A DNA stretch of 64,000 nt from Fimbriimonas ginsengisoli Gsoil 348 (lineage in GTDB: Bacteria > Armatimonadota > Fimbriimonadia > Fimbriimonadales > Fimbriimonadaceae), in contig NZ_CP007139.1 in the NCBI RefSeq assembly GCF_000724625.1, forward strand, positions 4,588,001-4,652,000. The letters run 5' to 3'. Positions 35,835-44,307 of the stretch are shown piece after piece; within the stretch, counting starts at the first letter, position 1, and the number at the start of each line of letters is the position of its first letter. The notes beneath the pieces are model-generated. The model was not told where the DNA came from, searched no databases, and was given only the letters and a program-made list of their open reading frames with translations. Both the position numbers and the translations under genes were made by a program.

Positions 35835-37949
35835 TTAAATTTCAACTACTTCAACCGTATCCAAGCGGGGCCGGCGACGTCTCTGACGACCTAACGGGTC
35901 CCGCACAGCGTTCAATGTCAAGAGGCGAGCTCTCCGGCCACTTTCGTTCAGCTTTTCCGGCGCTATGTCGCGGATTGCAGCCACTAGTGGCCCCTCGTCA
36001 AACCCATAGTTGAAATCTACGATTTGACCGAGATATAGGTTTAAGTATTGAACGAGTGCTTCCTCTGATGAATGGATTGAATCAAACCATTTGGTCCAGT
36101 ACGCATCACCGAGTATATAACGCACCGCTGAAAATGCGGTGCGGACGTCGTTCGAATTCCAGATCTCGCCTGATTCGACAAATTTCTTTACTTTTCTGGC
36201 GAGCGACCGCTGAAGAGGGGCGAGGTCAGATTCCTCTGACCAATCAGGGTGGCGCCCCTTGCGCTTTTGCTCAAGTTCCATTCCAACAACGATGGCCGGA
36301 GCAACCAAAGCAGTTGTGCTCTTGATGACCTCATTTAACTCATTTACCGGATCTAGGCCATCGGGAGATATCTCCAACATTGAAGATACGCAGTTCATAA
36401 CTGCGCTTTCCCAGCTAGTATACGAGCTGGTAAATACCCCTTCCTCGGGATGTTGTTTATCTCCCCACTCAAAAAGAATCTTCATCAGCTGCTTGCTCTC
36501 GGGCCATTCAATGTCCCAGGCCCGAGTCACAATTGCTGCAATCCACCTGTCGCGTGCTTCGCGGTCATCCCATTCATGGAGCCAAAACGGGTCGCTGTCG
36601 GTTCCCCGCAAGCTCGATTTGAACTCTTGCCACGTTTTCTGGCTGACACTAGCACGAGCCTCATGAAAACCAAGGTAGACAGGCTTCCAATAATCAGTTG
36701 AGAACCTGCACGTCATGAGTGCCAGGGGATTTCTGGACTTACCATCCCCTAGTGCTTCTAAAGCATATATAGCTAGCGATCTCTTCGGTTCACCGAGCTG
36801 ATCGAGAGCTTCGGCCCTAGCTTCCTTCTTCTTATCATTTGCTTCGTCTTGCATCAACCAGGCTAGCCGACCACCTGGACGTGGAGCTTCTTCTTCACGT
36901 AGCACCGAATAAATAGTAGGTACATATTGTCGAAGAAACTCCAAGGCAAGGAAGTCAGCAGGGTCGATGTTGCGTGTGCCTTCGACGATAAGCGAAGGAA
37001 GAAGAGTCTCAATCGTAGTAATGAATCGCTTTACGTGCCGTACCGTGGACAATCCTGGTAGGAGGACCTGATCGAAAACGACGGAGAGGCGCTCCATGCC
37101 ACTCTTGCCAAGATTCTCATGGATTCCCGTTGACAATAAGGATTCTTCGAGGAGCGCACTTCGCTGTTTTCTCGTAGCTTCTGGGAGATCGAACGGGCGA
37201 CTTACAATCTTCTCAAGAAAAGCCTCCGGGTCCGTCACTGAATCTTTAAGCGCATGACATACCTGATCACGATCAAACAACAGAAGGTATCGGATGTTTG
37301 GAAAGTCAGCGCAGGCCTTAATCAACTGAAAGGTGATCCGCACTTCCTCCTTATCCAGGCGGTCTATATCGTCTATGATGATAACTGCGGGTTTAGTAAG
37401 CTCCGCCAGATCAGAAGATATTTCGTCTCTGGCGTCACGTAGAGTGGGCTCGATGGCTTGTGCTTCTAGACCTTCTGCCGCATAATTGAGGGCTTCGCTA
37501 ATAGCCTTTGATCCCTTCTCAGCTATCCCCACACCGGGCACGACCACGCTCAACGCCCCTGCCCCCGTGGAAATGGTGCTCATAATCTTTGAACTGTATC
37601 TATAGAATCGAGAGCGGGCCTTTTTGTCCTTGTCAGTGTCCTCTTTTGGCAGGATCTTGTTCCCAATCGTTGCAAAGAATTCGCGGGCGAGCCCTTCACG
37701 TGAACCAACCATCCAGGGTTCAAATCTCACTACGGTTGCCTGATTATCCAGTTCTTCGGCCACCATTGCCGCAACCGATGATTTGCCAGTTCCCCAACCA
37801 CCCATCACAGCCACGACGGTCGCTCCGTTAGGATTATCTGCAAGTAAAGTTCTGACCAATGAAGAGGCGAATGGCTTCCTCGCTAACCGATCATCTTTCA
37901 CTCCAGAGATAGGGGCATCGTGAGTATCTGAAAATGGCACGGATTCCAT
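35835..37949 (-). CDS. KAP-family P-loop NTPase
   Basis: A 704-residue KAP NTPase. Walker A is GGWGTGKSS (residues 50-58) and Walker B VIIIDDIDRLD (about 189-199). Between them is a hydrophobic segment (about 124-142), as in KAP proteins, which carry membrane helices inserted in the NTPase. Sensor-like RYLLLFDRDQV follows. The C-terminal 350 residues are helical and unassigned. Known members include phage-exclusion proteins such as PifA and animal Kidins220. Codon use is more AT-rich than the surrounding genome, a sign of transfer. It is 96 bases after the winged-helix gene on the same strand. A defence role is inferred. Confidence 0.85.
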   Translation of the reverse strand: MESVPFSDTHDAPISGVKDDRLARKPFASSLVRTLLADNPNGATVVAVMGGWGTGKSSVAAMVAEELDNQATVVRFEPWMVGSREGLAREFFATIGNKILPKEDTDKDKKARSRFYRYSSKIMSTISTGAGALSVVVPGVGIAEKGSKAISEALNYAAEGLEAQAIEPTLRDARDEISSDLAELTKPAVIIIDDIDRLDKEEVRITFQLIKACADFPNIRYLLLFDRDQVCHALKDSVTDPEAFLEKIVSRPFDLPEATRKQRSALLEESLLSTGIHENLGKSGMERLSVVFDQVLLPGLSTVRHVKRFITTIETLLPSLIVEGTRNIDPADFLALEFLRQYVPTIYSVLREEEAPRPGGRLAWLMQDEANDKKKEARAEALDQLGEPKRSLAIYALEALGDGKSRNPLALMTCRFSTDYWKPVYLGFHEARASVSQKTWQEFKSSLRGTDSDPFWLHEWDDREARDRWIAAIVTRAWDIEWPESKQLMKILFEWGDKQHPEEGVFTSSYTSWESAVMNCVSSMLEISPDGLDPVNELNEVIKSTTALVAPAIVVGMELEQKRKGRHPDWSEESDLAPLQRSLARKVKKFVESGEIWNSNDVRTAFSAVRYILGDAYWTKWFDSIHSSEEALVQYLNLYLGQIVDFNYGFDEGPLVAAIRDIAPEKLNESGRRARLLTLNAVRDPLGRQRRRRPRLDTVEVVEI

Positions 37950-38045
37950 GTTTTATTTAGTAAGAGAGCGGCGATATTTCAGTGAAAGTTTCTAAACACA
38001 AAGGGAGCACCTAAGCAGAGAGATTGGGAGTGCCAATGACTTTCT

Positions 38046-38741
38046 TTATAAATGTAGAGTTTTCAGAAGCATCGTCAAGCCTTCGTAGACCACTGGACCG
38101 TGGACGGCAAGCCAAGTCCCTCCTGCAACTGTGCCCGCAACGGCATGTTTCCCAAGTTCCTTTGCAATCTCATCAGAGAATGCCTTCAATACGGATCTTA
38201 CGCCTTCTTCCTTAGCAAGAGGCTCCGCACGTGCGGCCAACTCAAATTTTGAGGTTCCTTCCGCTGCAGCCTTAAGAAAGACTTCAAGTTCTTGCTGTTG
38301 ATTAGCCTCAATGAGCGGGCTCAATTGATTCGCGAGTTCGAGTAGCTCTCTTGGTAGATTGCTTTGCACGCCGGTCTGAGCAATCGTGATGTCTCTTCCT
38401 TGAGCAATCGCGAGTTGACCGGAGTTGTGAATGTGCTGGACAATTAGTGGTGACAAATGAGCGGTAGATTTCTCCGGGGCAGCAATGAGATCCTCGATTT
38501 CGTCTAGGCCGCGTCGCGTTAAACCATACACTCCAATGGGGCGTTCCTCCAAGAGGCGTGCATCAGCAAGATAATTTAGCGCTTTCTCGATTTCATCTGG
38601 GTCAACTTCAAAACCTCGATAGATTTCCTCGTGCTGCCAAGGAACCCCGGTAGAGTCACTCAGATGTCCATCCACTATATCGTAAATTCGACGTAGCACT
38701 TCAGATCTGAGTCGGCGGCGGCGAACCACGTCTATCTTCAT
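38046..38741 (-). CDS. Winged-helix protein with central repeat-like strand segment and hydrophobic C-terminus
   Basis: A 231-residue protein. Residues about 5-85 look like a winged helix (SEVLRRIYDIVDG, EEIYRGFEVDPDEIEKALNYL, LTRRGLDEIEDLI). A beta-like segment IHNSGQLAIAQGRDITIAQ (about 106-124) has the short Gly/Gln-rich pattern seen in signalling or amyloid-like motifs of bacterial effector proteins. A helical region follows, and the last 30 residues (AVAGTVAGGTWLAVHG...) are hydrophobic. No family recognised. The start overlaps the previous gene's stop by 4 bases, so the two are coupled. Likely a sensor or adaptor of the KAP cassette (inference). Confidence 0.65.
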   Translation of the reverse strand: MKIDVVRRRRLRSEVLRRIYDIVDGHLSDSTGVPWQHEEIYRGFEVDPDEIEKALNYLADARLLEERPIGVYGLTRRGLDEIEDLIAAPEKSTAHLSPLIVQHIHNSGQLAIAQGRDITIAQTGVQSNLPRELLELANQLSPLIEANQQQELEVFLKAAAEGTSKFELAARAEPLAKEEGVRSVLKAFSDEIAKELGKHAVAGTVAGGTWLAVHGPVVYEGLTMLLKTLHL

Positions 38742-39082
38742 TCACCACCCTCACTTTGGGTTTGGACCCGCGCATCTTCGACGCAGTCGGCCAGCACCTG
38801 TCCTAGCAAAACATCGAGCTTCACTCTTTGATCGATTCGGTGCGGAGTTCTTCGATTGAGCTGTTTGCCAATCACCTCAGGCGCCTCGTAAACCACGGCA
38901 ATAATGATTGAGACGGGTCTCCCGATTAACCTGTGCTCTGCGTACTGGAGCATGTCCAGAAGCTCCTTCACGTCCGGCAAAGTACTGTTGCCGTCTCCAG
39001 GGAACCAATTCTCAGATGGTGCATTGTGATCGGAAATCACCCCGACTGCGATACGCTTAACCATAATTCCTTGATATTCCAT
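38738..39082 (-). CDS. Small hypothetical protein of the KAP cassette
   Basis: A protein of 114 residues if started at ATG 39082 (MEYQGIMVKRIAVGVISDHN), or 108 from ATG 39064, which has AAGGAA just upstream. Body: alternating strands and helices (VKELLDMLQYAEHRLIG, VSIIIAVVYEAPEVIG). No family recognised. The frame is open back to 39193, but that part reads as the shadow of another frame. It is the first gene of the three-gene minus-strand cassette and is joined to the winged-helix gene by an ATGA overlap. Confidence 0.55.
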   Translation of the reverse strand: MEYQGIMVKRIAVGVISDHNAPSENWFPGDGNSTLPDVKELLDMLQYAEHRLIGRPVSIIIAVVYEAPEVIGKQLNRRTPHRIDQRVKLDVLLGQVLADCVEDARVQTQSEGGE

Positions 39083-39105
39083 AGACGTTTGTATACCTCT
39101 CTGGA

Positions 39106-39321
39106 CTAGACGATTTGGATCTGGTAGAGGATGCACGTTCGAAGCTGGTTCTTCCCCGGCCAAAGTCGGGTGCCCTCGGAGACCATCGGACAATGCTCAG
39201 AAGTCTCTTCCAGAATATTGAGGAGGAAATCGGCGGCTCGTTGCGCTTGTCCTGAAGCGACCACGAGCGTTTTCGGATCGCTCAGGATCTTTCGGAGCCA
39301 GCCTTGGAGAGCCTGCGGCAT
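39106..39321 (-). pseudogene. 71-residue fragment with host-like codon use
   Basis: ILSDPKTLVVASGQAQRAADF is followed by LLNILEETSEHCPMVSEGTR and a TAG at 39106. Codon use is GC-rich like the host and unlike the cassette next to it. It could be the 3' remnant of a host gene, or an out-of-frame first part of the small cassette protein. I do not recognise the family. Confidence 0.4.
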
Positions 39322-39515
39322 TCCCTACGAGCGAATTTTCGAGGAAGAAGCGCTCACCGAAAAAGTGGACGACAACGTGAAGGCCGTATTACATCCTCGC
39401 CGCTTACGGCCAGGCCGTCCGCCTCGGCAATCAGAATGCGTTCCACACGGATTTCCCAAAAGTCATCCGCACCCGCGCCACGCAACTAAATTCGGTAACC
39501 TCGTTCGACCCTTAG
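39320..39515 (+). pseudogene. 3' remnant of a plus-strand gene, frameshifted
   Basis: YERIFEEEALTEKVDDNVKAV is readable from about 39326; then, after a 2-base loss near 39390, YILAAYGQAVRLGNQNAF and HTDFPKVIRTRATQLNSV lead to a TAG at 39513. The composition is clearly protein-like, but the 5' part is missing and the frame is broken. It marks the right edge of the inserted or rearranged block. Family not recognised. Confidence 0.55.
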
Positions 39516-39550
39516 TCGCCTTGCATCAACTGATCCCGACCTCGCCCTGT

Positions 39551-39688
39551 TCCCTACGGCGCAACCGTGTAGTCGCAGGTTGGCTCGTACCTGCGCGACA
39601 ACGCTCCAATGATCCACGCACTTTGTCAGAAAACGAAACGCTCTCGCGCAGGTACGAACCAACCTGCGGCTACAACGCTTCGCGTTAG
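39551..39688. repeat. Inverted-repeat element, copy 1 (MITE-like)
   Basis: Perfect-length 30-base arms 39569-39598 and 39644-39673 (gtagtcgcaggttggctcg... and complement) flank a 45-base centre. Outer ends tccctacggcg and cgcgttag recur in copy 2 at 40545-40674. The centre differs between copies, so the ends and arms are what is conserved. Confidence 0.85.
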
Positions 39689-39796
39689 AAATCGGTAAGT
39701 GCCTTCGTGTCCTTATTTCATACGCAGCGCAATTCTCGCCGGAAACCAGGCGGATCTGTGTCGGACTGCTTTTCGCCCATTCACGAGGGCAGTCGC

Positions 39797-39802
39797 TATG
39801 AT
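39797..39802 (+). promoter_or_regulatory. TATGAT -10 box, leaderless or very short leader
   Basis: TATGAT ends 9 bases before ATG 39812. Confidence 0.45.
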
Positions 39803-39811
39803 GAAGTACGG

Positions 39812-40300
39812 ATGACGAGGACGTATCGGTTGAATTTTTGGGCGTTGCTGGTGGCGCTGGCGGTGACCGCGGTTGGGCTTGGGATGGTTGCGATGCCCGC
39901 CGTGAAGCTCGCGACCGGGACGACGATGATGATTGGCAACGGCCGTTATCAGCCGGGTGTCCATCCGGTGTCGACGAGCGGACTTTGGGGTTCGTTGGCG
40001 ATCGGGATTCCTATTACCTATCTCGGCGTCACCTCGATTCTCGCCTGGATGTTCCAGAGGATCATCACTTCTCAGGAAGGAATCCAGTACGTGAACCGCT
40101 TCGGGCGAGAAGAGATGCGGGAGAACTGGGCCGCATTCGAGAGCCTGCAACGAAGATCGAGTCCGAAGTCCGGGATCACCTACAAGGCCACCATCGCCGG
40201 CCGTACCCTGCCGATCACCAACCTCTACCGGAACTACGAAGAGCTAATCGAGGAAATCACCCTCAACGCCCCGCAAGTCGCCGGCATGCCTGGTTCCTAG
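39812..40300 (+). CDS. Small membrane protein with PH-like domain
   Basis: A 162-residue protein with two membrane helices (about residues 10-28 and 58-82, IAIGIPITYLGVTSILAWMF) followed by a cytoplasmic region (SQEGIQYVNRFGREEMRENW...TLPITNLYRNYEELI) that looks like a bacterial PH-type domain, as in YdbT-like membrane proteins. Function unknown. The upstream in-frame ATG at 39707 would add a basic non-hydrophobic stretch and is rejected. It lies between the two copies of the inverted-repeat element. Confidence 0.7.
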   Translation: MTRTYRLNFWALLVALAVTAVGLGMVAMPAVKLATGTTMMIGNGRYQPGVHPVSTSGLWGSLAIGIPITYLGVTSILAWMFQRIITSQEGIQYVNRFGREEMRENWAAFESLQRRSSPKSGITYKATIAGRTLPITNLYRNYEELIEEITLNAPQVAGMPGS

Positions 40301-40544
40301 AGGCGCTTCAATATATGTAGACATAATGATACGTATTTAAGGTATCCTGCGGTCTACGCTCCTGTGACAATGCAAACATTCGGCCCAAATAGCCCAACCC
40401 AGAAAAGTAAAAAACGTGGAACGAACCCAGAATTGAACCTAACGCGAACAAAAACGAACCCAGCCACAAGAGTTGACTCCGTGCTACCCGCGCCCCTACA
40501 GCGCGGCCAGTAGCCATACGGACCGCAGAGCTCCAGCTCTGCCC

Positions 40545-40674
40545 TCCCTACGGCGCAGCCGTGTAGCCGCAGGTTGGCTCGTACCTGCGCGAGAGCGTTT
40601 CGTCTCCGACCAAGGGTATGGATCGTTTGGGACGCAGGTACGAGCCAACCTGCGGCTACAACACTGCGCGTTAG
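40545..40674. repeat. Inverted-repeat element, copy 2 (MITE-like)
   Basis: Exact 27-base arms 40563-40589 and 40633-40659 (gtagccgcaggttggctcg... and complement), with ends matching copy 1. It ends 32 bases before the start of the budA-like gene, so that gene's promoter must lie in or next to it. Confidence 0.85.
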
Positions 40675-40706
40675 GTGCGACGGAAGCGATAGACTTTCGG
40701 ATAAGC

Positions 40707-41348
40707 ATGTTCCTCGCCGCCCCGAATCTCTACCAGGTCTCCGCGTTCGACGCCCTTCGCCTTGGCCACTACGACGGCTCCTTCGAGGTGCGTAACCTCA
40801 CCCGGCATGGCGACTTTGGGCTTGGAACGTTCAATGGCCTCGCGGGTGAAATGATCGTGTTGGGAGGCAAGGTCTACCAAGTCTCGGGATTTGGCGACGC
40901 AAAAATTCCGGATAAAGAGGTCAAGACGCCGTTCGCGTTCGTCACGGCGTTCAAACCGACGACCACGATCCGGGTCACGAAGCCGCTCACCCCGGCCGGG
41001 CTTCAGGCGCTGGTGGATAAGAACATGCCGGACGGCATCGTCGCCATCAGAATCACGGGCGAGTTTCAAGGGCTCCAAGCTCGCAGCTTCGCCGCTCAAC
41101 CTAAGCCGTACCTCCCGTTCGCAAAGATCATGGACCGGCAGAGCCTCTTCCCATACGGGCAGATCCGAGGGGATTTCGTCGGGTTCCGGATGCCGAAGTC
41201 GGTAAGCGAGCACTACCTGAACGTCCCCGGCTACCACTTCCACTTCGTCAGCGCGAACCGCAAGCAAGGCGGCCATGTCCTGGGTTACGGGAGCATCCAA
41301 TCGGGCACGATCCAGCTCATGCGGGTTTCCAAGATCGTTCGACGATAA
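40707..41348 (+). CDS. budA: Alpha-acetolactate decarboxylase
   Basis: A 213-residue cytoplasmic enzyme that converts 2-acetolactate to acetoin. Family marks are LYQVSAFDALRLGHYDGSF, HGDFGLGTFNGLAGEMIVL, GQIRGDFVGFRMP and the zinc site HFHFVSANRKQGGH, where the spacing HxH-x10-H equals that of the known enzyme. No acetolactate synthase or butanediol dehydrogenase gene is adjacent. The start ATG 40707 gives a length near the family minimum; longer in-frame readings pass through the repeat element. Confidence 0.92.
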   Translation: MFLAAPNLYQVSAFDALRLGHYDGSFEVRNLTRHGDFGLGTFNGLAGEMIVLGGKVYQVSGFGDAKIPDKEVKTPFAFVTAFKPTTTIRVTKPLTPAGLQALVDKNMPDGIVAIRITGEFQGLQARSFAAQPKPYLPFAKIMDRQSLFPYGQIRGDFVGFRMPKSVSEHYLNVPGYHFHFVSANRKQGGHVLGYGSIQSGTIQLMRVSKIVRR

Positions 41349-41367
41349 CTCTTAACAATCGAGCCGG

Positions 41368-41373
41368 TATCCT
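41368..41373 (+). promoter_or_regulatory. TATCCT -10 box, leaderless start
   Basis: TATCCT ends 7 bases before ATG 41381. The bytes between (cggggag) contain a possible GGGAG, so a Shine-Dalgarno role cannot be excluded. Confidence 0.45.
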
Positions 41374-41380
41374 CGGGGAG

Positions 41381-43024
41381 ATGAAGCGCCTCGCTACGCT
41401 CGCGCTCGCCTCCCTGGCCTGCGTCTCCCTCGCTCAACCCGCACCCCGAAAGCCAAAGCTGATTGTCATGATCAGCATCGACCAGTTCCGGGCCGACTAC
41501 GTGACCCGGTTCGCGTCGAACTTCCTTCCCGCCCGATCCGGGGGCAAGGTCGGAGGCTTCCGGTTCCTTACCGAGTCCGGAGCTTGGTTCCGAGACGCTC
41601 ACCACAACCACATCCCCACCGCGACCGGCCCTGGCCACGCGACTCTTCTAAGCGGTTCGGAGCCGGGGATCGACGGAATCGTCGGTAACGATTGGTTCGA
41701 CCGGGCCACCGGAAAGCCGATGTACTGCGTGGACGACAAGTCGGTGGAGACGGTGGGCGGAACGAGCTCCCCGATGAGCCCAAGAAATCTCAAGACGACC
41801 ACCTTGGGCGATGAGCTGAAGATGGCGACCAACGGCCGCGCCAAGGTCGTGAGCCTCGCGCTCAAGGACCGCGCCGCCATCCTTATGGCCGGCCACGCGG
41901 CGGATCAGGTGGTGTGGTTCGACAACAACACCGGCAACTGGGTGACCAGCACCTGGTACGCCCGGCAGCTCCCGGGCTGGGCGGAGGGGGTCAACCGAGA
42001 CCGCCTCGTCGACAAGGCGTACGGTACTAGCTGGGAGCCGCTGCTCGATGCAAAGGCATACGACCTCGCCCGCAAAGCTCCGGCCGAAAAACCGGCGGCA
42101 AACGGCAAGCTCTTCTCTTGGCCGCTCGGTGTGGCTGGAGGCAAAGCCGACAAGGCTTACTGGGGCGCCCTCTGGACCTCCCACTGGGGGAACGAATTTG
42201 TAGAGCAGTCGGCTGAGCGAGCGCTCGATACCGAAAAACTGGGCCAACGCGACGTCTCCGACCTGCTGATCGTCGGCTTCTCGTCGAACGACTACATCGG
42301 CCACCGGTTCGGGCCGAACAGCCCGGAAGTGATGGACGCCACGGTGCGAACCGACCGGCTGTTAAGCCAGCTTTTCACCGCCATCGATCGTAAGGTCGGT
42401 CTCGACAACGCGGTCATCGTTCTCTCCGGCGACCACGGCGTGTTGCCAATTCCGGAGGAGGAATCGGGTGTCTACCGGTCGCCGTCGACTCGCTACCTCT
42501 CGAGCGTCGTAAAGCCGGTGCGCGAGGCGCTGAACGCGGCGTTCGGCGAAGGGGATTGGCTGCTGGGCGCGGGTATTTACGAGCAAAACCTGTACATCAA
42601 CCGAGAGACGGCTGCCGCCAAGAAGGTCCGAATGGAAGACGTGGAGCGCGTGGCCGCCGAGGCGGCGATGAAGCAGCCGGGCGTTTTCCTCGCCCTCACC
42701 CGGACCCAGCTCCTGAACGGGCAGGTTCCCGCCTATCCGTTCATCTCACGCGTGGTCAACGGGTTCAGCCCAACGCTGGGAGGCGACGTCATGGTCGTCG
42801 AGGCGCCGGGGGCTTACTTCGGAGCCGGGACCGGCACCGGTCATGGCTCGGCCTGGGATTACGATTCGCACGTTCCGATCATCTTCCGCGGCGCAGGGAT
42901 CTCGAGAGGGGTATTCACTCGCCGGGTGGCGACAGCCGACATCGCGCCGACTCTGGCGCATCTGCTCGGCATCGAGCTCCCGAGTGGGAACGTCGGGCGG
43001 GTTCTGGGCGAAGCGATTCGGTAG
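41381..43024 (+). CDS. PafA-like alkaline phosphatase / phosphodiesterase-fold protein
   Basis: A 547-residue exported phosphatase of the alkaline phosphatase superfamily. Signal peptide MKRLATLALASLACVSLAQ; first metal ligand in ISIDQFRADY; nucleophile Thr in HIPTATGPGHATLLSG (about residues 78-91); FSSNDYIGHRFGP and VLSGDHGVLP supply the other metal ligands. It resembles the PafA phosphate-irrepressible monoesterases. A periplasmic phosphate-scavenging role is likely. It is followed by a perfect hairpin at 43040. Confidence 0.88.
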   Translation: MKRLATLALASLACVSLAQPAPRKPKLIVMISIDQFRADYVTRFASNFLPARSGGKVGGFRFLTESGAWFRDAHHNHIPTATGPGHATLLSGSEPGIDGIVGNDWFDRATGKPMYCVDDKSVETVGGTSSPMSPRNLKTTTLGDELKMATNGRAKVVSLALKDRAAILMAGHAADQVVWFDNNTGNWVTSTWYARQLPGWAEGVNRDRLVDKAYGTSWEPLLDAKAYDLARKAPAEKPAANGKLFSWPLGVAGGKADKAYWGALWTSHWGNEFVEQSAERALDTEKLGQRDVSDLLIVGFSSNDYIGHRFGPNSPEVMDATVRTDRLLSQLFTAIDRKVGLDNAVIVLSGDHGVLPIPEEESGVYRSPSTRYLSSVVKPVREALNAAFGEGDWLLGAGIYEQNLYINRETAAAKKVRMEDVERVAAEAAMKQPGVFLALTRTQLLNGQVPAYPFISRVVNGFSPTLGGDVMVVEAPGAYFGAGTGTGHGSAWDYDSHVPIIFRGAGISRGVFTRRVATADIAPTLAHLLGIELPSGNVGRVLGEAIR

Positions 43025-43039
43025 CGTTGCCGGCCGTGC

Positions 43040-43074
43040 GCCGGTATTGGTGCGTACCCCGCACCAATACCGGC
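43040..43074. terminator. Perfect 15-base hairpin
   Basis: gccggtattggtgcg (43040-43054) pairs with its complement at 43060-43074, 15 bases after the phosphatase stop. There is no T-run; ccggtatt also borders the repeat at 18618-18745. Confidence 0.6.
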
Positions 43075-43183
43075 ATAGACACTATCTTTAGAGCGGGCGT
43101 TGTCGTTAGTGCAAAGACGATGTAATATAACCCCGAGGACCTGCCGTCGGATTCAATTCCTGGCCGGAGCCCAAGGACCTCCC

Positions 43184-44032
43184 ATGAACTTCATACGTCC
43201 CTTCGCGCGGCGCTCCAGCGGCTTCACGCTTATCGAGCTGCTCGTCGTGATCGCCATTATCGCGATCCTCGCCGCAATCCTCTTCCCCGTTTTCGCCCAG
43301 GCCAAGGCCGCGGCAAAGAAAACGAGCTGCCTCAGCGACACGAAACAGTTGATCACCTCCGAGCTCATGTACATGGGCGACAACGACGACCAGATCCAGG
43401 AGCTCTATCCTGGCGGCTGCACAAACAATGCCGGCAACGTCGCGCCGTACACATGGATGGGAACGCTCCAGCCATATATCAAGAACATCGACATCTTCAA
43501 CTGCCCTGCGGCCAGTAATAGAATGACGAAGCTCGACTTCGCCGCCCGGATCACGGTACCGATCGGAATGAATTCCTATCTGGGCTACTACTTCAACTAT
43601 TACGACTACTTCGTCGTGGGTGGGGCCGGTGCATGCCCGAGCGCAGGAGAGGGAGATCCGCATCCCCGACCGGTAAGCGGTTCGGTCGTCGAGTACGCGG
43701 CGGAAACGGTATTGAACGCCGATGCTTGGAACAATAACTCCAAGACCGGTACCACCCCCCGCCCGGCTTACATCGATCCGGGTTACGGACTGGGCCGCCG
43801 ATACGGCATTTCCGATCGGCATGACGGTCGAACGAACGTTAATCTGTTGGACGGGCACGCCAAGAATTTCAAGGCGTTCTCCCTGCTGAACCAGATGGCG
43901 ATCAGTAGCTCCGGAAACGAGTACGTCATCATGACGAACTACAATGCGGCCAAAGTGATCTGGGACGTGGACGCTCCCAACCCCCACACCAAGCCCGGCC
44001 TCTATCCGAGCGATTGCTGCACTAACCCGTAA
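43184..44032 (+). CDS. Stand-alone prepilin with DUF1559-like head
   Basis: A 282-residue prepilin: leader [22 protein letters not shown], helix ending [15 protein letters not shown], then [21 protein letters not shown]. The head has several Cys residues near the C-terminus and a [15 protein letters not shown] segment (the His-containing GHA strand found in this prepilin family). The N-terminal 30 residues are nearly identical to those at 22945 and 45130. Its TAA overlaps the ATG of a small membrane protein gene. Confidence 0.9.
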   Translation: MNFIRPFARRSSGFTLIELLVVIAIIAILAAILFPVFAQAKAAAKKTSCLSDTKQLITSELMYMGDNDDQIQELYPGGCTNNAGNVAPYTWMGTLQPYIKNIDIFNCPAASNRMTKLDFAARITVPIGMNSYLGYYFNYYDYFVVGGAGACPSAGEGDPHPRPVSGSVVEYAAETVLNADAWNNNSKTGTTPRPAYIDPGYGLGRRYGISDRHDGRTNVNLLDGHAKNFKAFSLLNQMAISSSGNEYVIMTNYNAAKVIWDVDAPNPHTKPGLYPSDCCTNP

Positions 44033-44193
44033 TGACAGACAAAAAGAAGCTTGTCATCGTGGGCATCGTTGCGGTGCTCGCTATCATAGCGGCGGTCATT
44101 ATGGGTGCGAAGTCGTCCTCCGGATCGAAAGAAACGGAGACCGACTTCCACGCCGTTCCCCCCAAAGGGATCGGCAAGCACGAACGCGAATAG
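44032..44193 (+). CDS. Small single-helix membrane protein coupled to a prepilin gene
   Basis: A 53-residue protein: MTDKKK, one membrane helix (LVIVGIVAVLAIIAAVIMG), then a charged hydrophilic tail ending GKHERE. It starts in a TAATG overlap with the prepilin stop, so the two are translated together, and a terminator follows 26 bases later. A similar partner follows the prepilin gene at 45130. No family recognised. Confidence 0.8.
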   Translation: MTDKKKLVIVGIVAVLAIIAAVIMGAKSSSGSKETETDFHAVPPKGIGKHERE

Positions 44194-44218
44194 CTTCCGC
44201 CTGTTCACACTCGAAGAC

Positions 44219-44252
44219 ATGGGCCTCGCCGCAAGGCAGGCCCCATTTTCAT
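44219..44252 (+). terminator. Intrinsic terminator
   Basis: atgggcctcgcc (44219-44230) pairs, with one bulged C, with ggcaggccccat (44235-44246), followed by tttcatt. It closes the prepilin-small protein operon. Confidence 0.8.
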
Positions 44253-44307
44253 TAAGCGCCTTCCCGGGTGCGTAACTCGGTCAACCCGATGGTCGGTCCT
44301 CGAGACC

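Noticed and set aside
35588-36013. Plus-strand open frame of 141 codons
   Set aside because: No ribosome site or domain; the second half is antisense to the KAP gene.
39083-39193. Longer start for the small KAP-cassette protein at 39193
   Set aside because: The stretch is out of frame with the more protein-like 39106-39321 reading and has no ribosome site.
39131-39688. 185-codon plus-strand open frame
   Set aside because: It joins a shadow, a gene remnant in the wrong frame, and the repeat element.
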